In this document: positions 49,001 to 59,296 of the stretch, one piece after another
Numbering within the stretch: position 1 is the first letter of the stretch
Layout: the number at the start of each line of letters is the position of its first letter
DNA from: Eleusine coracana subsp. coracana
Taxonomy: Eukaryota; Streptophyta; Magnoliopsida; Poales; Poaceae
Length of the DNA stretch: 64,000 nt
Direction: 5' to 3'
NCBI GenBank assembly: GCA_032690845.1
Contig: CM064427.1
Coordinates: forward strand, 22,479,164 to 22,543,163
Notes under the pieces: generated by a model
The model's input: the letters and a program-made list of their open reading frames with translations, nothing else
Told to the model about the DNA's origin: nothing
The model's database searches: none
Translations under genes and position numbers: made by a program

Positions 49001-50728
49001 TCTTTTGGCTCAGGTGGTTTGTTCGGGTTCAATGATGGTCTTAAAAACATGGCCAGAAATCAATGATATTTTGGCGAAGGCTACATGCTTCCAGTAGAAA
49101 CAGTAGGTGATTTTAGCCTTTTGTTTTGGCACTTAGAAGGTTGAATTTCAGTTCTGGTGAAAATAAGCATGTAGCTTTTCTGAATCTAGACATCAGTCTA
49201 GTTGGTGAACTACAGTACTATGTTCTGAACCTAATTTTGTTTGAGTGAACTATTTTGGAGTTTGGACATTGAAAATTTGCATATTATCTTTTTCATTGTC
49301 TCTTTATTTTTTTATTCTGTGATGCACTTGTCTCGCTGCATCTTTGGTCTCCTTCGCTCCCTTGTTTTTTCCCTCTCTATCGGTGTTCGGCCAGCAGAGG
49401 AATGACAGGCGAACAAAATTAGGCTCACATGTTGGCCTTGTTTTCCCCCTCTATTGGTGTTCAGCCTGCCTGAGGAATCGCAGGCCAACAAAATCAGGTG
49501 CAGACACTGGCTTTGCCCTTACCAGGCCCATCAATTGCGGCAGGCCACGGTGGCGGGAGGCAGGGCGTTGCTTAGAACCAACTCAGTAGCCGCAACAGCA
49601 ACGCTTTAACGTAAGAAGGCAGCCATGACAGCTAGAGACAACGTGTTCGCAGGAGAACAGAGCCACGGTAGTCAAATTGCTGTGGGGGGCGGTAGTTCTT
49701 TACATATCTACTTACTACTATTAAACGGATGAGTTTGATTTATTCTTCAATCAATGTTGAATAATATAGAACTGCAAATCTGTTTGGAGATCAGTTACAA
49801 TTACAACTGTCCTAATGTAAGCATAAAAAGACAATGTACCTCTGTTATATAAACATCACAAAAAAAAAGGCCTTTAAACACTGCTCTAGAATGTTGGCCA
49901 TAAAAGTAGAAACCATTGAACTTTATTTAACAGAATATCATGGTTTAGTTTTCAACTACAATAAATCTAATTGTGTCAAGAGATTAACAATCTGTAAAGA
50001 AAACATCTAAATTGGCAGAATCAATCCTCCTGAAATCCATTGCAATTTGATTTCCTTGCATTTGAATACCATATATCAGGCAACACGCCAAGTGATTACT
50101 GCATGAAACTATAATATGAAAGCAATAGTTTGCGCTGAGTAACTACACATAATAAACAAAGGGTTGCTCCGGGAAGTTAAAAAAAATTAACAAATTCTAT
50201 GTTTAGCTGGTGACAATACTACATTGGACTGATTAAAGATTTGAGAAAAGCCCCAGAAGCAATTGGTCAGACCAAGAGTGCATCAAACAGGTTGACAGTC
50301 CGGAACAAACGTGACATTTCTGAAGAGTCCTATTGTGTAACCTCATGTAAACTACGGTAGTAAGGATCTTAGATACTCAACACTGCCTGATTGATGTATA
50401 CATACTCTAAAATGCCAATCCAATGAGGCGATGATTTGTCCTACAAGTAACCTGTCGCGCAGGGCCCTAATTCTTAAAGCCCCCAAAACCTTCTAGAGCC
50501 GAGAAACACCAGAATGGGCACCACAGGCGCGAACCTGCGCCGTTGGGGAAGCCCGGGGGAAGTGGACTAATTGGGCATCGCGAGTTGGTCGCCCGCCGCG
50601 ATCAGAGCGATCGGGCAGGCAGATCGCGGCGATCGATGGGGTGACGCGGAGAGGAGGGGGCAAGCGGATGGGGGCAGCATGAAAGAGAGACGTACCACTT
50701 CCGCCCCGCGTCGCCGCTTGAGCTTCAT
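27735..50728 (-). CDS. UPL1/UPL2: Giant HECT E3 ubiquitin-protein ligase, UPL1/UPL2 type
   Basis: Fifteen exons join in frame to 3710 residues, close to the 3.66-3.68 kilo-residue Arabidopsis UPL1 and UPL2. Exons: 50728-50696, 48177-48082, 47993-47787, 47656-39830, 39762-39448, 38850-38652, 38486-38224, 38138-37846, 37653-36558, 36392-36246, 36162-36082, 35991-35766, 35688-35549, 28055-27949, 27837-27735. All introns are GT-AG. Start MKLKRRRGAEV matches the family. Armadillo-like DUF908/DUF913 regions lie in the first 800 residues, a UBA at about 1285-1328, a UIM-like helix (QLAQALALSLG) at about 1335, an acidic tract at 2145-2170, ubiquitin-binding repeats (IDPTFLEALPEDLRAEV and relatives) at 2628-2725 and HECT at about 3350-3710. 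Catalytic Cys is residue 3677 (SAHTCFNQLDLPEY). It transfers ubiquitin to substrates. UPL1 versus UPL2 orthology is not resolved. Confidence 0.95.
28667..31111 (+). pseudogene. LINE ORF1 (nucleic-acid-binding, zinc knuckles), decayed
   Basis: Several frames make up ORF1. It starts MAPTPSPPNAPPPTSP (28667), shifts frame near 28830, and contains two adjacent CCHC knuckles, CFNCFSSTHRAAC and CFTCKGLGHHSYVC, at about 29090-29195. A domain following at 29507-29935 (FEFRRLSPDDFILVLPDEA, then VMIRGIPAHARE) resembles the RNA-binding DUF4283-type region of plant LINE ORF1. Stops near 29354, 29933 and 30195 disrupt it. In living LINEs this protein coats the RNA. Confidence 0.75.
31396..34926 (+). pseudogene. 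LINE ORF2 (endonuclease and reverse transcriptase), decayed
   Basis: The start MDNANFLIWNVRGLNDRARR is the apurinic-type endonuclease, with QETKLS and, after a one-base shift near 31815, MVAGDYNMIYSSEDKN and SDHCPLVLGL. The reverse transcriptase has TDKAPGPDGYTG, QSAFTRGRCIHDNFILVQ, FLKLDISKVFDSVSW (Ala to Val in the usual KAFD) and YADD at 33452-33463. The C-terminus has a CPSCDQTDETVQHLLTTC zinc finger. Stops at about 32913 (TAA), 33901 (TGA) and 34429 (TGA) and several frame shifts inactivate it. Confidence 0.85.
35261..35467. mobile_element. Stowaway MITE in UPL intron 13
   Basis: The 207-bp element has terminal inverted repeats CTCCCTCCGTCCCAATTT at the left and the complement of TTTTGGGACGGAGGGAG at the right, and is flanked by TA on both sides (35259-35260 and 35468-35469). 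This is the classic grass Stowaway (Tc1/mariner-derived) structure. An internal repeat, AATGCCAATTATTTTGGGA, occurs twice near its right end. Confidence 0.92.
35549..39762 (-). CDS. UPL1/UPL2: Exons 5-13 of the UPL gene: linker and N-lobe of HECT
   Basis: Nine exons encode residues 2722-3641. They include the LLTSSEAVLSALPSALLAEA helix, the RYRARGSLFGG segment, the PLSKGLLQRLLFNLCAHS block and, from about residue 3350, the HECT N-lobe with LRISVRRAYILEDSYNQL, GIDAGGLTREWYQLLSR, YFKFVGRVVAKAVFDGQLLD and AIRPQINAFLEGFTELVP. Phases match at every junction (199+263, 293+1096 and 226+140 nt sum to multiples of three). Intron 5 (597 nt) is the only longer one here. Confidence 0.93.
39830..47656 (-). 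CDS. UPL1/UPL2: Exon 4 of the UPL gene (7.8-kb exon)
   Basis: This exon encodes residues 113-2721 without interruption. It starts after CTGCAG (QHLCALLASTDADIVEA; a CAGCAG acceptor could give a one-Gln variant) and ends GAAGAG|GTATGA. It covers the armadillo-like N-terminal half, the UBA (ESAIATIVEMGFSRPRAEEA), the UIM-like helix, a Ser-rich linker, the acidic Glu/Asp tract and two and a half DUF4414 ubiquitin-binding repeats. Absence of introns over 7.8 kb agrees with a very large central exon in this plant family. Confidence 0.95.
48178..50695 (-). other. Intron 1 of UPL (2.5 kb)
   Basis: It starts GTACGT after the eleventh codon and ends TATCTGCAG. No coding is seen. It holds a diverged tandem duplication at about 49368-49515 and pyrimidine-rich repeats near 48660-48760 (CCGCTCTCTCCCTCT twice). 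A long first intron after a very short first coding exon often contains regulatory sequence in plants, but no specific site is evident. Confidence 0.85.
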
Positions 50729-51140
50729 CCCGCAATTCGCATCGCCAGGTGGGGCGGCCCCAGGGGAGGAAGGGAGAGAGCCCGCCGCGCCGTCCGTCGC
50801 CGCACGGGGAAGGAAGCGCTACGCCGGCGCCGGAGCCGTCGACGAAGACGATGACGTACGTCTCCGGCGGTCGCCGCCGGTGAAAGCGGTTAGGGTTTTG
50901 CGCGGGCGCGATTGAAGGGAGGAGGAATCGTATCGGGGTGGGACCGTGGGAGGGGGAGGAGGGAGAGATGTGCGTGTCGTTCTGGAGAACCGAGAGAATA
51001 GTGAAGGGGGGAGAGAGGTAAAAAAAACGGGATGTTGTTGCTGATACGCGTACCACTATGGGGGTTACGTGATGACCATGGCCACCGGGACTCGTGCAGA
51101 AGCAAATGCGACGGGCGCCGTCGGAGGTGCACCATGCTAA
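50729..51140 (-). promoter_or_regulatory. 5' leader and probable promoter of UPL
   Basis: The region upstream of the ATG at 50728 is GC-rich and CpG-rich, with pyrimidine-rich runs on the minus strand (CTCTCTCCCCCCTTCAC and similar at 50990-51030), as in many grass 5' leaders. The CpG-rich zone continues into intron 1 to about 50520. I do not see a convincing TATA box, so the promoter may be TATA-less. Confidence 0.55.
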
Positions 51141-51360
51141 ATTAACAATGGTTGCTAATAGGGTCTTTAAAGATAGAGGTAGCAATAAATTATTGTAAAA
51201 GATTGATGAGAAGTAAAGTCCGTATTTAAGTCCTTATTTTTCTTAGAGATTGATTTTTTATGAAGAGTTAGTTATCTTCTCTCTTCTTTTTCTTCAATAA
51301 ATAATTCTAAGAGTCAACTTAGAGTAAAGCTTTAAGTACGCTCTAACATTCATTTTTTTA
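51135..51360. mobile_element. Possible small MITE upstream of UPL
   Basis: The left part TGCTAATAGGGTCTTTAAAG and the complement of the right part (TGTTAGAGCGTACTTAAAG) are imperfect inverted repeats around an A+T-rich core of about 200 bases. A clear target duplication is not visible, so this is tentative. Confidence 0.3.
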
Positions 51361-52079
51361 ATATAGCATTTTGGTAGCTATAAGTAAGAGTTGATATGTC
51401 CTTTTATATATTGTCCATAGAGAATGTTCATATTTGTAAACATAGCAGCATTATTGTAGTAATTAGCCTACGAGACACATCCATAGACAATATCTAAGCT
51501 TTTGTTCAGTTCTACACAACACAAATGGCATTTAGTTTGCACTGTCTAAAATCATCGTATCAAAGTTGTATGACTTATATCTAATCAAGGATGGACATGG
51601 ACAAACTTATAAGAGGTCAAATTGAATCGGTTTATCATAGTATCTATAGCTTGCGGTGCACGAGATGAGCAATATTAGGATCCCTAAAGAAAATGGTAGG
51701 ACAGTAAGAAGGTTGTACATGTGAATATATAATTTTTCTAGCTAAGTGTCTTTGCGCTGCTACGGGTTAAGAAAAACAAAACACTTTTCCTATATGGTTT
51801 AAATAAAAAAGATCATTTACACAATATATTTGTTAGACAAATATAATATTATTGGTATTTTTTACATGAAAGATCATATTTTTATTGCATAGGTTGAATG
51901 ATATATTACTTATATATGTTTTCTTACCTTAAACTCATGAGGTGTTGATTATTTTTACTTTTTATTTGCACAAAACTTATGTACACCATATACATTCTAG
52001 CAATATATACCGTATTTTAGAAAATATTATAGACACCAGAACCTTAGATGGAATAGTTAAAAAAAAACTTACATGACAT
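51361..52079. other. A+T-rich intergenic stretch
   Basis: No ORF, RNA gene or repeat that I can support is present. It separates the UPL promoter from the copia fragment. Confidence 0.5.
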
Positions 52080-54046
52080 TGGTTATGGACATTGGAGGTA
52101 TTATGCTCCCAACCATCCTATAAGAAGAAGACTTCATGAAGGGATTGCAAGAATCCTTAATTATGAGGATGATCTTATTCGACATGACGAGGTTATTACA
52201 AGTCAATTGAGCAATGCTTTGGATACTAACCCTTCTTTCTCTAGTGCTTGTTTTATGGCTACTACCAGGGTCAACTACAAGAGTGGAGATATCCACTGGA
52301 TACTTGATAGTGGATGCACCCAACATACGACCAGGAAGCCATCCATGCTCACCAACATTGATGAAGACGAAGACAGTGAAAAGGTGACTTTTGGGGATAA
52401 CTCAATAGGGAGAGTAAGAGGCTCATGCAAGGTGGCCATCACGGATGACCTCCATCTCTTCAAGGTCTTTCTTATAGAAACACTCAATTTCAATCTCTTG
52501 TCTATTGGTCAACTGTGTGACATGGGATTCAAGTGCACATTTGATGAGGATGGTGCTATGATCGAGAATGTGAATAAAGGGCTGGTGTTTCATGGAGTGA
52601 GGCATGGGAACTTGTATGTCACAGACTTCAAGTCAAACAACATCCCGCCAAGTACTTGCCTATTCACCAAGGCAACTAAGGGATGGTTGTGGCATAGAAG
52701 ATTAGCACATGTTGGGATGAGTCAGCTCAGAAAAGTGGTCAAGAGGAATTTAGTTGAAGGAATCAAGGATGTGACATTTGATAAGGATAGACTATGCAGT
52801 GCTTGTCAAGCTAGAAAGCAAGTTGCCTCTTCTCACCCCACCAAGTCATTCACGTCAACATCTAGTCCTCTGGAGCTCTTGCACATGAACTTGTTTAGGC
52901 CAACACACTACAAGAGTCTAGGAGGCAATCTCTATTGCTTGGTAATTGTGGATGACTTCACAAGATACATTTGGACCTTCTTCCTTATGGACAAGTCTGA
53001 AGCAAGTGATATCTTCATAAAATTTGTAAGAAGAGCAAAGAATGAATTCAAGGCTAGCATTGTGAAGATAAGGAGTGATAATAGGACTGAGTTCAAGAAC
53101 ACGATAGCGGAGGAATATTATGACAAGAAGGAAATCAAACATGAATTCTCCGCTACATATACTCCCGAGCAGAATGGAGTAGTGGAGAAGAAGAACAAGA
53201 CATTCATCACTCTAGACCGTGCTATGCTAGATGAGTATGGGACTTATGAGACGTTTTGGGCTGAAGCAATCAACACGGCTTGCTACACTTCCAATCGTGT
53301 ATATCTTCACCGGTTGTTAAAGAAGACACCCTATGAGCTATTGGTTGGACAAAAACCAAATGTTTCCTATTTTTAGGTCTTTAACTGCACTTGCTACATT
53401 CTCAAGAAGAGGAGGAAGCTCGGAAAGTTTGAGAGCAGAACTAATGAAGGCAAACTTGTTGGATACTCAGGGACCTCTAAGGCATATAGGATCTAGAACT
53501 CAGCTACAGGTTGTGTGGAAGAATCCTATGATGTGCAATTTGAGGGGTCAAATGGTTCTAAAAAAGGAGATGAATTTCATGAAGTAAACATTGGAGATGA
53601 ACCTATAAGGGAAGCTTTGTGAAACTTGCCTGTGGGTGAGATTTTACCCCACGAGGCCAATGATGTTGATATTGTTGAGCCCTCTACTCCACCACCACAA
53701 CCAACCTCATCCTCCGAGGTGCAAGAATCAACCCAAGATGCTAATGATACACCTTCTAGCTCCTCCCAAGATTCACTGAGAGTGCACCCACCTAGCCATG
53801 AAGAAACCCACATGAGAAGTGAGCCACAAGACTCTCCACATACTTCACCTCAAGCTACTTCTCTAAACTCTTCATATAACACCCCCTCTTCCACTCCAAG
53901 CTCTAGTTCCAAGACAAGAAAGCATATGAGTGATTTACCCACCTCACTAAGAATCCAAGACACTCATATTTTAAGAGAGCAAGTGTTGACACTTCTTAAC
54001 GTCATATCATGAATATCGCTATTCCTGGTATGGCGTCAGAAATGAT
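52080..54046 (+). mobile_element. Copia (Sirevirus-like) gag-pol fragment
   Basis: This is the protease-integrase part of a Ty1/copia element, without gag at its left and cut at its right by the Athila-like LTR at 54047. The Ser/Pro/Thr-rich tail after integrase (SSEVQESTQDANDTPSSSSQ) is the long, low-complexity link before reverse transcriptase seen in Sireviruses. The missing reverse transcriptase may lie beyond the nested element, off the right edge. Confidence 0.8.
52207..54010 (+). pseudogene. Copia polyprotein: protease and integrase
   Basis: The frame 52207-53376 holds the aspartic protease site WILDSGCTQHTT, the pre-integrase HHCC finger (WLWHRRLAHVG, LCSACQARK) and the integrase core with its three acidic residues: VIVDDFTRYIW, KIRSDNRTEFKN and TPEQNGVVEKKN. 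A single extra T in the run before 53376 shifts the frame; the coding continues next door with a TAG at about 53493. The region 53626-54010 is the hydrophilic linker. It would process and integrate copia cDNA. It appears relatively young, since few mutations break it. Confidence 0.85.
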
Positions 54047-55820
54047 TGTTGGTGTTTGTTATGCTTTAAGGATAAAATAAATTAATCAGCAAGCGCACGG
54101 AACACCATTATAGCATTTCACCCAGGAGTATTCCAATATATCGTATTTATTTTCCTTAGGGAAGCTAGGCGTAAGATTATCTTGGTTTAACAAAGATATA
54201 ACTACAAGAATTATACCAACTGACCAAAGACGAGGGTAAGGATGTTCAATAATATTGGTAGGGGTAGCAACACAAGAGAAATCCACACTAAGATAAATAA
54301 AGAGATCGGTTAAGCTAGCCGAGAGGACAGCGAGTCTAAGTCTAAGATTCATAAAAATATATCTTTCCAATATATCTAAGTCAAGCGTCAAATCCTAGTT
54401 ACTCGGGTTGAGCGCTTACACCAAATTCTTGGTACAGCCTTTAGCTCACTTCTGGGCACGAAAACGTTCCACTAATATAGGTCGATAACTAACCTCTGTA
54501 CTAGTGGGTACGCTATCGCTAGACAATCCTGCTTGAGACTTTCCAAACATGGTGGATTACTAAAGGGACGGACAGGGTTGTCACCACATGCCGCCTACCA
54601 CACAGCCCGTTGAGACGAATGCAAATCCAGCTAGTGTTAACTTAGGCACCATGCCTACGCTTTTACTAGATATTCTTTCGTTGGCCTAGCAGAAGAATAG
54701 CCAGGAAAAACCAAGTCTAAGTTCGGAAAGAACTAAACTTAATTAAATCCTAGCTGGAAAACCCGTAAACTATGCAACAATGTTATTCCTGATAATTGTA
54801 ACTTAAGGAAATGACTAAATTAAGATAAATACTTGACAAGATATAAAGGAGAAGATAATTATATTGATAAAGGATAAGTCTTACAAGAGCTTATACCAAG
54901 ACTCCGAGACGATTCCGGAATCTCGAGCAATGCTCTCGACTAGACTCTAACTCCTGACTAACTAACCTACTCTACTAAGTAGCACAAGTAGTTGGAAATG
55001 GACTCCTTGATGTGTTTTTTGCTTGATTCCCTTTTTCTACCAAATCCCCCCTCTATTTATAGGTGGTGATGGGTCGGGGGGTATTTGTAGGTGAAGAAGG
55101 GTCGGTTGGCCGAAGTTGGTCCGCTGGGCGGCGGGCCATGCCGGGCGGCCACGTGTGCCGGGCGGCCCTTGGATCATGTTGGTTCGTAACTGAATTCTCC
55201 TAGATGGCTTAGATTTGATCCCGAAGTCGGTTGTTTGGTCGGTTCCCATCAACTCCTTCATTTTGGGGCTGGTAGGCTTCTTGGGCCTAGTGGGCTGGCA
55301 ACCCCTGGTAGCAAACCCAGGCCGGGCGGCATCCCAGGCCAGGCGGCGGCCTTGGTCGGGTGCCGACCCCTTCCGGGTCGCCCCTTGACTTCTCCCAATT
55401 AGGCCACTTGTTGGTCCTTTTCCTTAGCCATATCTCATCATTTTTAGTCCGAGAGGAGAAAATGGCATCACAGTGAAGTGTTTTTGCAAAACCGGCCGAG
55501 TCGGGAGATCAGTCTGAAAAACGACTCCGGTTACTCAGCCGGGTGGCTGATTTCAGCCATGACCCTGTCAGCCGGTTCCTGATTTCAGCGTGAAAACGAC
55601 CCTGTCGGTCGGTGAAAATGGCTGTTTTATAGTCGTGATCGGCCGACGGGGTATTTCTTCATGTTTTTGCATATTTTGGCTCTTTTATACCTGCAAACAT
55701 ATATTTCACCAAAACTCATGGAACTTTATTAATTTAAACAAATATCTATTAAACTTTGGTCTTTAGCTTGCATTTCCCGACCCGTTGGTGGCTGATATTG
55801 GGTTTTATCGGCCGCCAACA
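54047..55820 (-). mobile_element. 3' LTR of Athila-like gypsy element 2
   Basis: The 1774-bp LTR has perfect 6-bp inverted ends (TGTTGG/CCAACA). On the minus strand it has TATAAATA (complement of 55054-55061) and then a leader. It is immediately preceded by a purine tract, so it is the 3' LTR. It holds several GCCGGGCGGC-type motifs (55130-55170, 55320-55375). It interrupts the copia fragment; ATGAT at 54042-54046 should be one target copy, with the other beyond the window. Confidence 0.85.
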
Positions 55821-55860
55821 CCTGCCCAAGCTTAAACCTTTGCTCGTCCCGAGCAAATTA
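55821..55860 (-). promoter_or_regulatory. Polypurine tract of Athila-like element 2
   Basis: The minus strand reads CGGGACGAGCAAAGGTTTAA then GCTTGGGCAGG directly before the LTR. It matches the layout at element 1 (5638-5670). Confidence 0.7.
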
Positions 55861-57430
55861 AAACTTAGTAGTGATGGATCAGGAGTTGCTTCAATATTAG
55901 AGCCCTGTAAGTTTCAAGTGCACAAACACATAATCCAACACAATATGGGTAAGTGTAAACTAGCACAACTTGGTTACCAAATCATTCTCAATGTACATCG
56001 GGGCTTATTGGCATTTTATAACCTTGTCATAAGCAGTTGAAGTCTAGAACGGCTAGTTTAGACTTTGTCATGCAATATCCTTTTCGATCATGAGTCCAAA
56101 GTTTTTGTAATGTTGCATAAGATTGAAAATCTTCCCTCTTGGTGCAATCTTCACTATGACCTTCATCTCTCAAATGGTGTATGTCCTTACCAAATGCTCA
56201 TCCTAGTTTGGCTTAAATATGTGGAGCTTGGTAGGATGTCGCATTTAGCATGCATATATTGTTAAGCTAAGAGATGATCCTAGCGAAAAGACATTGCACT
56301 TCCTCATTCCAATCATTTAGAAATAATGTCTATGAGAGAGGGAGAGAATGGATTCACGTGAAGGATTGGGCTAGCACAATTGCACTGGTCTTAGGTGCAG
56401 ATTTATCCCAAGGACTGGATTTTTGTGCTAGAGAGAAAGGATGGCTCTTTATTTTTGCTCAAAGAAATATTTTATTATTTGTTTTTGTATGAACCTTGAA
56501 GCTTTTTGATATAGCATATCCATGAGAGTTGATACATTTTTTTTCTTTATTTTCTTTCTTTCTTTCAGCTCTCATGGTGTAAAGAAGCTAATTCAGTGGT
56601 TCAAAAATTTTTGCAAACTTTTCTGAGCATTTAAGAGGACCATAACCTTTTAATAGGATCAAAGACTCGCAAAAAGAAAGATTTTGGTTAACATGTTTGG
56701 TGGAGTGGATGCATGATTCCTATGTGGAAACCGCATAACCAAGCATGATTAATTTTGATAACTCAAAGATAACATGAAGGAAAATGATTGGCTTTGGAAG
56801 TGCAAGTCCCTTATAAGGATTAAATCCTAACTAAACTCAATGCATGCATAGATGGCGTAGACATGGTTTTGCTACTTAATATTTGTCCATGGTAGGAAAT
56901 TGTATATCATAGGGAAGATGTGCAGCAAGTAGGGGGTTTTGTTGCAGCATGGTTTTGAAAGAAATCATTGGACTCTAATCATAAGGGAATCATAGATTCA
57001 TCCAAAACATGCCATATCATAAACTCCAATAACTAGACTTGGTGTTTATTAGCCATTTTGCACCCACTAAAACATATAGGGACTAGTATTATCATCATGC
57101 CGGTCTACCATTACCCACAAAAATGAGGAGTAGAGGTTGTAAACTTGAGACTCAAAGGGAGCTAATAGAGCAACTATTCATCATTTCCATAGGCGAGGTG
57201 AAGACCAAGTTCTCAAATTTTATTTATAAAGGGAAATCTTTTTGTCCTTTTTGGCTTTGCAAATTTTTATAGTTTTTTTTAAAACTAAAATCTTTTTGGG
57301 TTTTCTTAAATTTCCTAAAATGAAACGACTCAACTAGAGGAAGAGGGAGAGAGGATAGAACAATTGGTGCACCTTGGTTTGGGTACCTCTCCAAGCTTAG
57401 GTCTTTGCAAGACTTAAGCTTAGATGGCGT
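55861..57430. other. Non-coding region between env-like ORF and 3' LTR, element 2
   Basis: No ORF is supported. The sequence is A+T-rich, with pyrimidine-rich strings near 56540-56570 and a few inverted patches. Such a long 3' untranslated stretch before the polypurine tract is usual in Athila-type elements. Confidence 0.6.
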
Positions 57431-59017
57431 TTACTGCAGCGGTTGATACTTGATGTTGAAGTGGCCGAACAGTTGGTCCATCATGGAGATGTTTGTCTGA
57501 AGTTGTTCTGTCGTTTGCTGCTGCCATTCTTGTTCTCTCCTTATGGCTGCTTGTATTTCTTGAGTTCGCATGTTGGTCTCATAAGCATTGGCAGCCAAGT
57601 ATTGCATATCTTCTTGCAACTCCAAAAAGTTGTATGATGTGAATCGGGCGGAACGAGAAGTGCCTATGCCTCCATGAGGTTGATGGTAACTTCCCATCCC
57701 ATAGGGGTTGGAAGGTTCATACTCTTTATAGGAAGAGGTAGTGTAGTTTGTTGATGAACTAGCAAATCCGGAAAACTACGGTTGCTCCCAATAGTAGTGG
57801 TTGTTTCCCGAAGTACCCGATTGAGGTGTGTTCATGGCTGTTTCGTGTTGCTGTTCCGCTCGTCGGAGTTGTGCTCTTGTTCTTGGCCTATCCCCTGAAA
57901 CACTATGTCTTGCACGCTGCAAGGGAGCTTGCAATTTGTACACAAAGTTCTTTTTACCAATAATAGTGAGCTGGAGGTTAGACAACTTAATTTCTGTGTC
58001 ATACTCCGGATAAAGCATGAAGTACTTATTGTTTTCCTCTTTCTACAAGTGGGCTTGCAAGAAATGATCTTCTCCTAGCAAAGGAGCACTAGGGAGATGA
58101 TCTATTCTAGCTCTGTGAAGTGCACCGACCTTTCTAGCAATTCTAGTGACAAAAGGGGTAAAAGTAATGGGTCCTTGTTGTCTGAATGCTAAGGTGAGCC
58201 AATGGTTGATGTGGAAAAACGTGGGGTTCATTTTAATCTTCTTGATTACATCATGGAGATAGGCTTTATCCAAACTATTCACCGAACGTACATCACCCTG
58301 AGGGATTAAGTAGTGAGTGATAAAACGGTGAATTATACGGAGCGATGGGTTGTGAATGTCACTAGTGCGTTCTTGCTCCGTTCCTATCTTTGCCCAAAGT
58401 CCCTGTGATGTGAAACCTTTAAGTTTATCAATGTCTAAGGCTGCCTTATGGTCAAAACCAAGATAAGCACTAATTTCTTTTAAGGACCGTTCGTATGTTT
58501 CTCCAAAAAGACAAAATTCATAGAGAGTGCCTATTTTGTTTGATTCATGGGCATGAACTTTCAAAGTGCAAAGAAATTTGATAGTGAGCCATTTAGAACC
58601 ATAATCATCGAGGCGATAGAAATCATACCATCCGGCCATGTTGAGCGCGTACTCAAAATCAGCGAGGACGCCGATTCGCTCGAGCAAGTCGTGGTTGAAC
58701 TTGCGCACGGACGTGAACTCTCGGTTTCGAATGACGGTGAACTTGCTTTGCTCGTCAAAGTCGTTGAACACCATGTTCTCTTCACTCACCATGAACTTCT
58801 CAAATTCTCCGTCTTGCATACTTGTCACCGTTGGAGCCTCGGATATGGACATTATTTCTGAGTGGTAACTTGGAGCATGCCCATATGAAGCTCCTGAGTG
58901 TTCAGCTTCCGAGCGCTCACTTGGTGTGCGCCTCCCACGACTTGAGCTGCTGCTACTGAACTTGGTGTAGAGGTCCTTCCAAATGTTTGTCATTCCTGCA
59001 AAAGGGTTACTTGACAC
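57431..59017 (-). pseudogene. env-like ORF of Athila-like element 2 (two internal TAG codons)
   Basis: A single frame of about 529 codons is broken only by TAG at 58043-58045 and at about 57775. It begins MSSNPFAGMTNIWKD with a Ser/Arg-rich tract, then a conserved globular part (FVIRN-like block TVIRNREFTSVRKFNHDLLE, LNMAGWYDFYRLDDYGS, LCTLKVHAHESN, then LRIIHRFITHYLIPQGDVRS) that resembles the ORF downstream of pol in Athila retroelements. The C-terminal part is Gln/Asn-rich with a helical EWQQQTTEQLQTNISMMDQL. I see no clear membrane segment, so an envelope role is doubtful. Function unknown. Confidence 0.7.
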
Positions 59018-59296
59018 AATACCCGAAGGACAATATGATAATAATGGTTAGCGGTTAGTCATCCGGTTAGTAGTCCAAGTGTTAGTAGTTCAAAACATGC
59101 AAGAGACAAAGCAAAATTTCCTCTAGTTGGTTTTATTGCAGCACACTTTTATTCCTAAGTTGAAAGTGCACTTACTAAGCAAACAAGTGGAGTGAGTAAG
59201 GGAGTGCAAAAAGGGAGAGAGTTGTGAGGGAGAAATGAAGTTTCAGCTGAAGGCTGAGGGGTGGAGAAATGAGTGAGAGGGCGCCCGATATTTATA
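58996..59296 (-). promoter_or_regulatory. Possible internal promoter and leader intron for the env-like ORF
   Basis: On the minus strand CTATAAATA (complement of 59289-59296) is followed by a pyrimidine-rich leader, a GTAAGT donor at 59175-59170 and a TTTTGCAG acceptor ending at 58996. The ninth codon (Met) of the env-like ORF lies three bases later. This would give a subgenomic transcript for the ORF. It is inferred from motifs only. Confidence 0.35.

Noticed and set aside
50493..51185. Minus-strand ORF of 230 codons at the UPL promoter
   Set aside because: It overlaps the UPL start codon, first exon and leader in another frame, and is a low-complexity product of GC-rich DNA.
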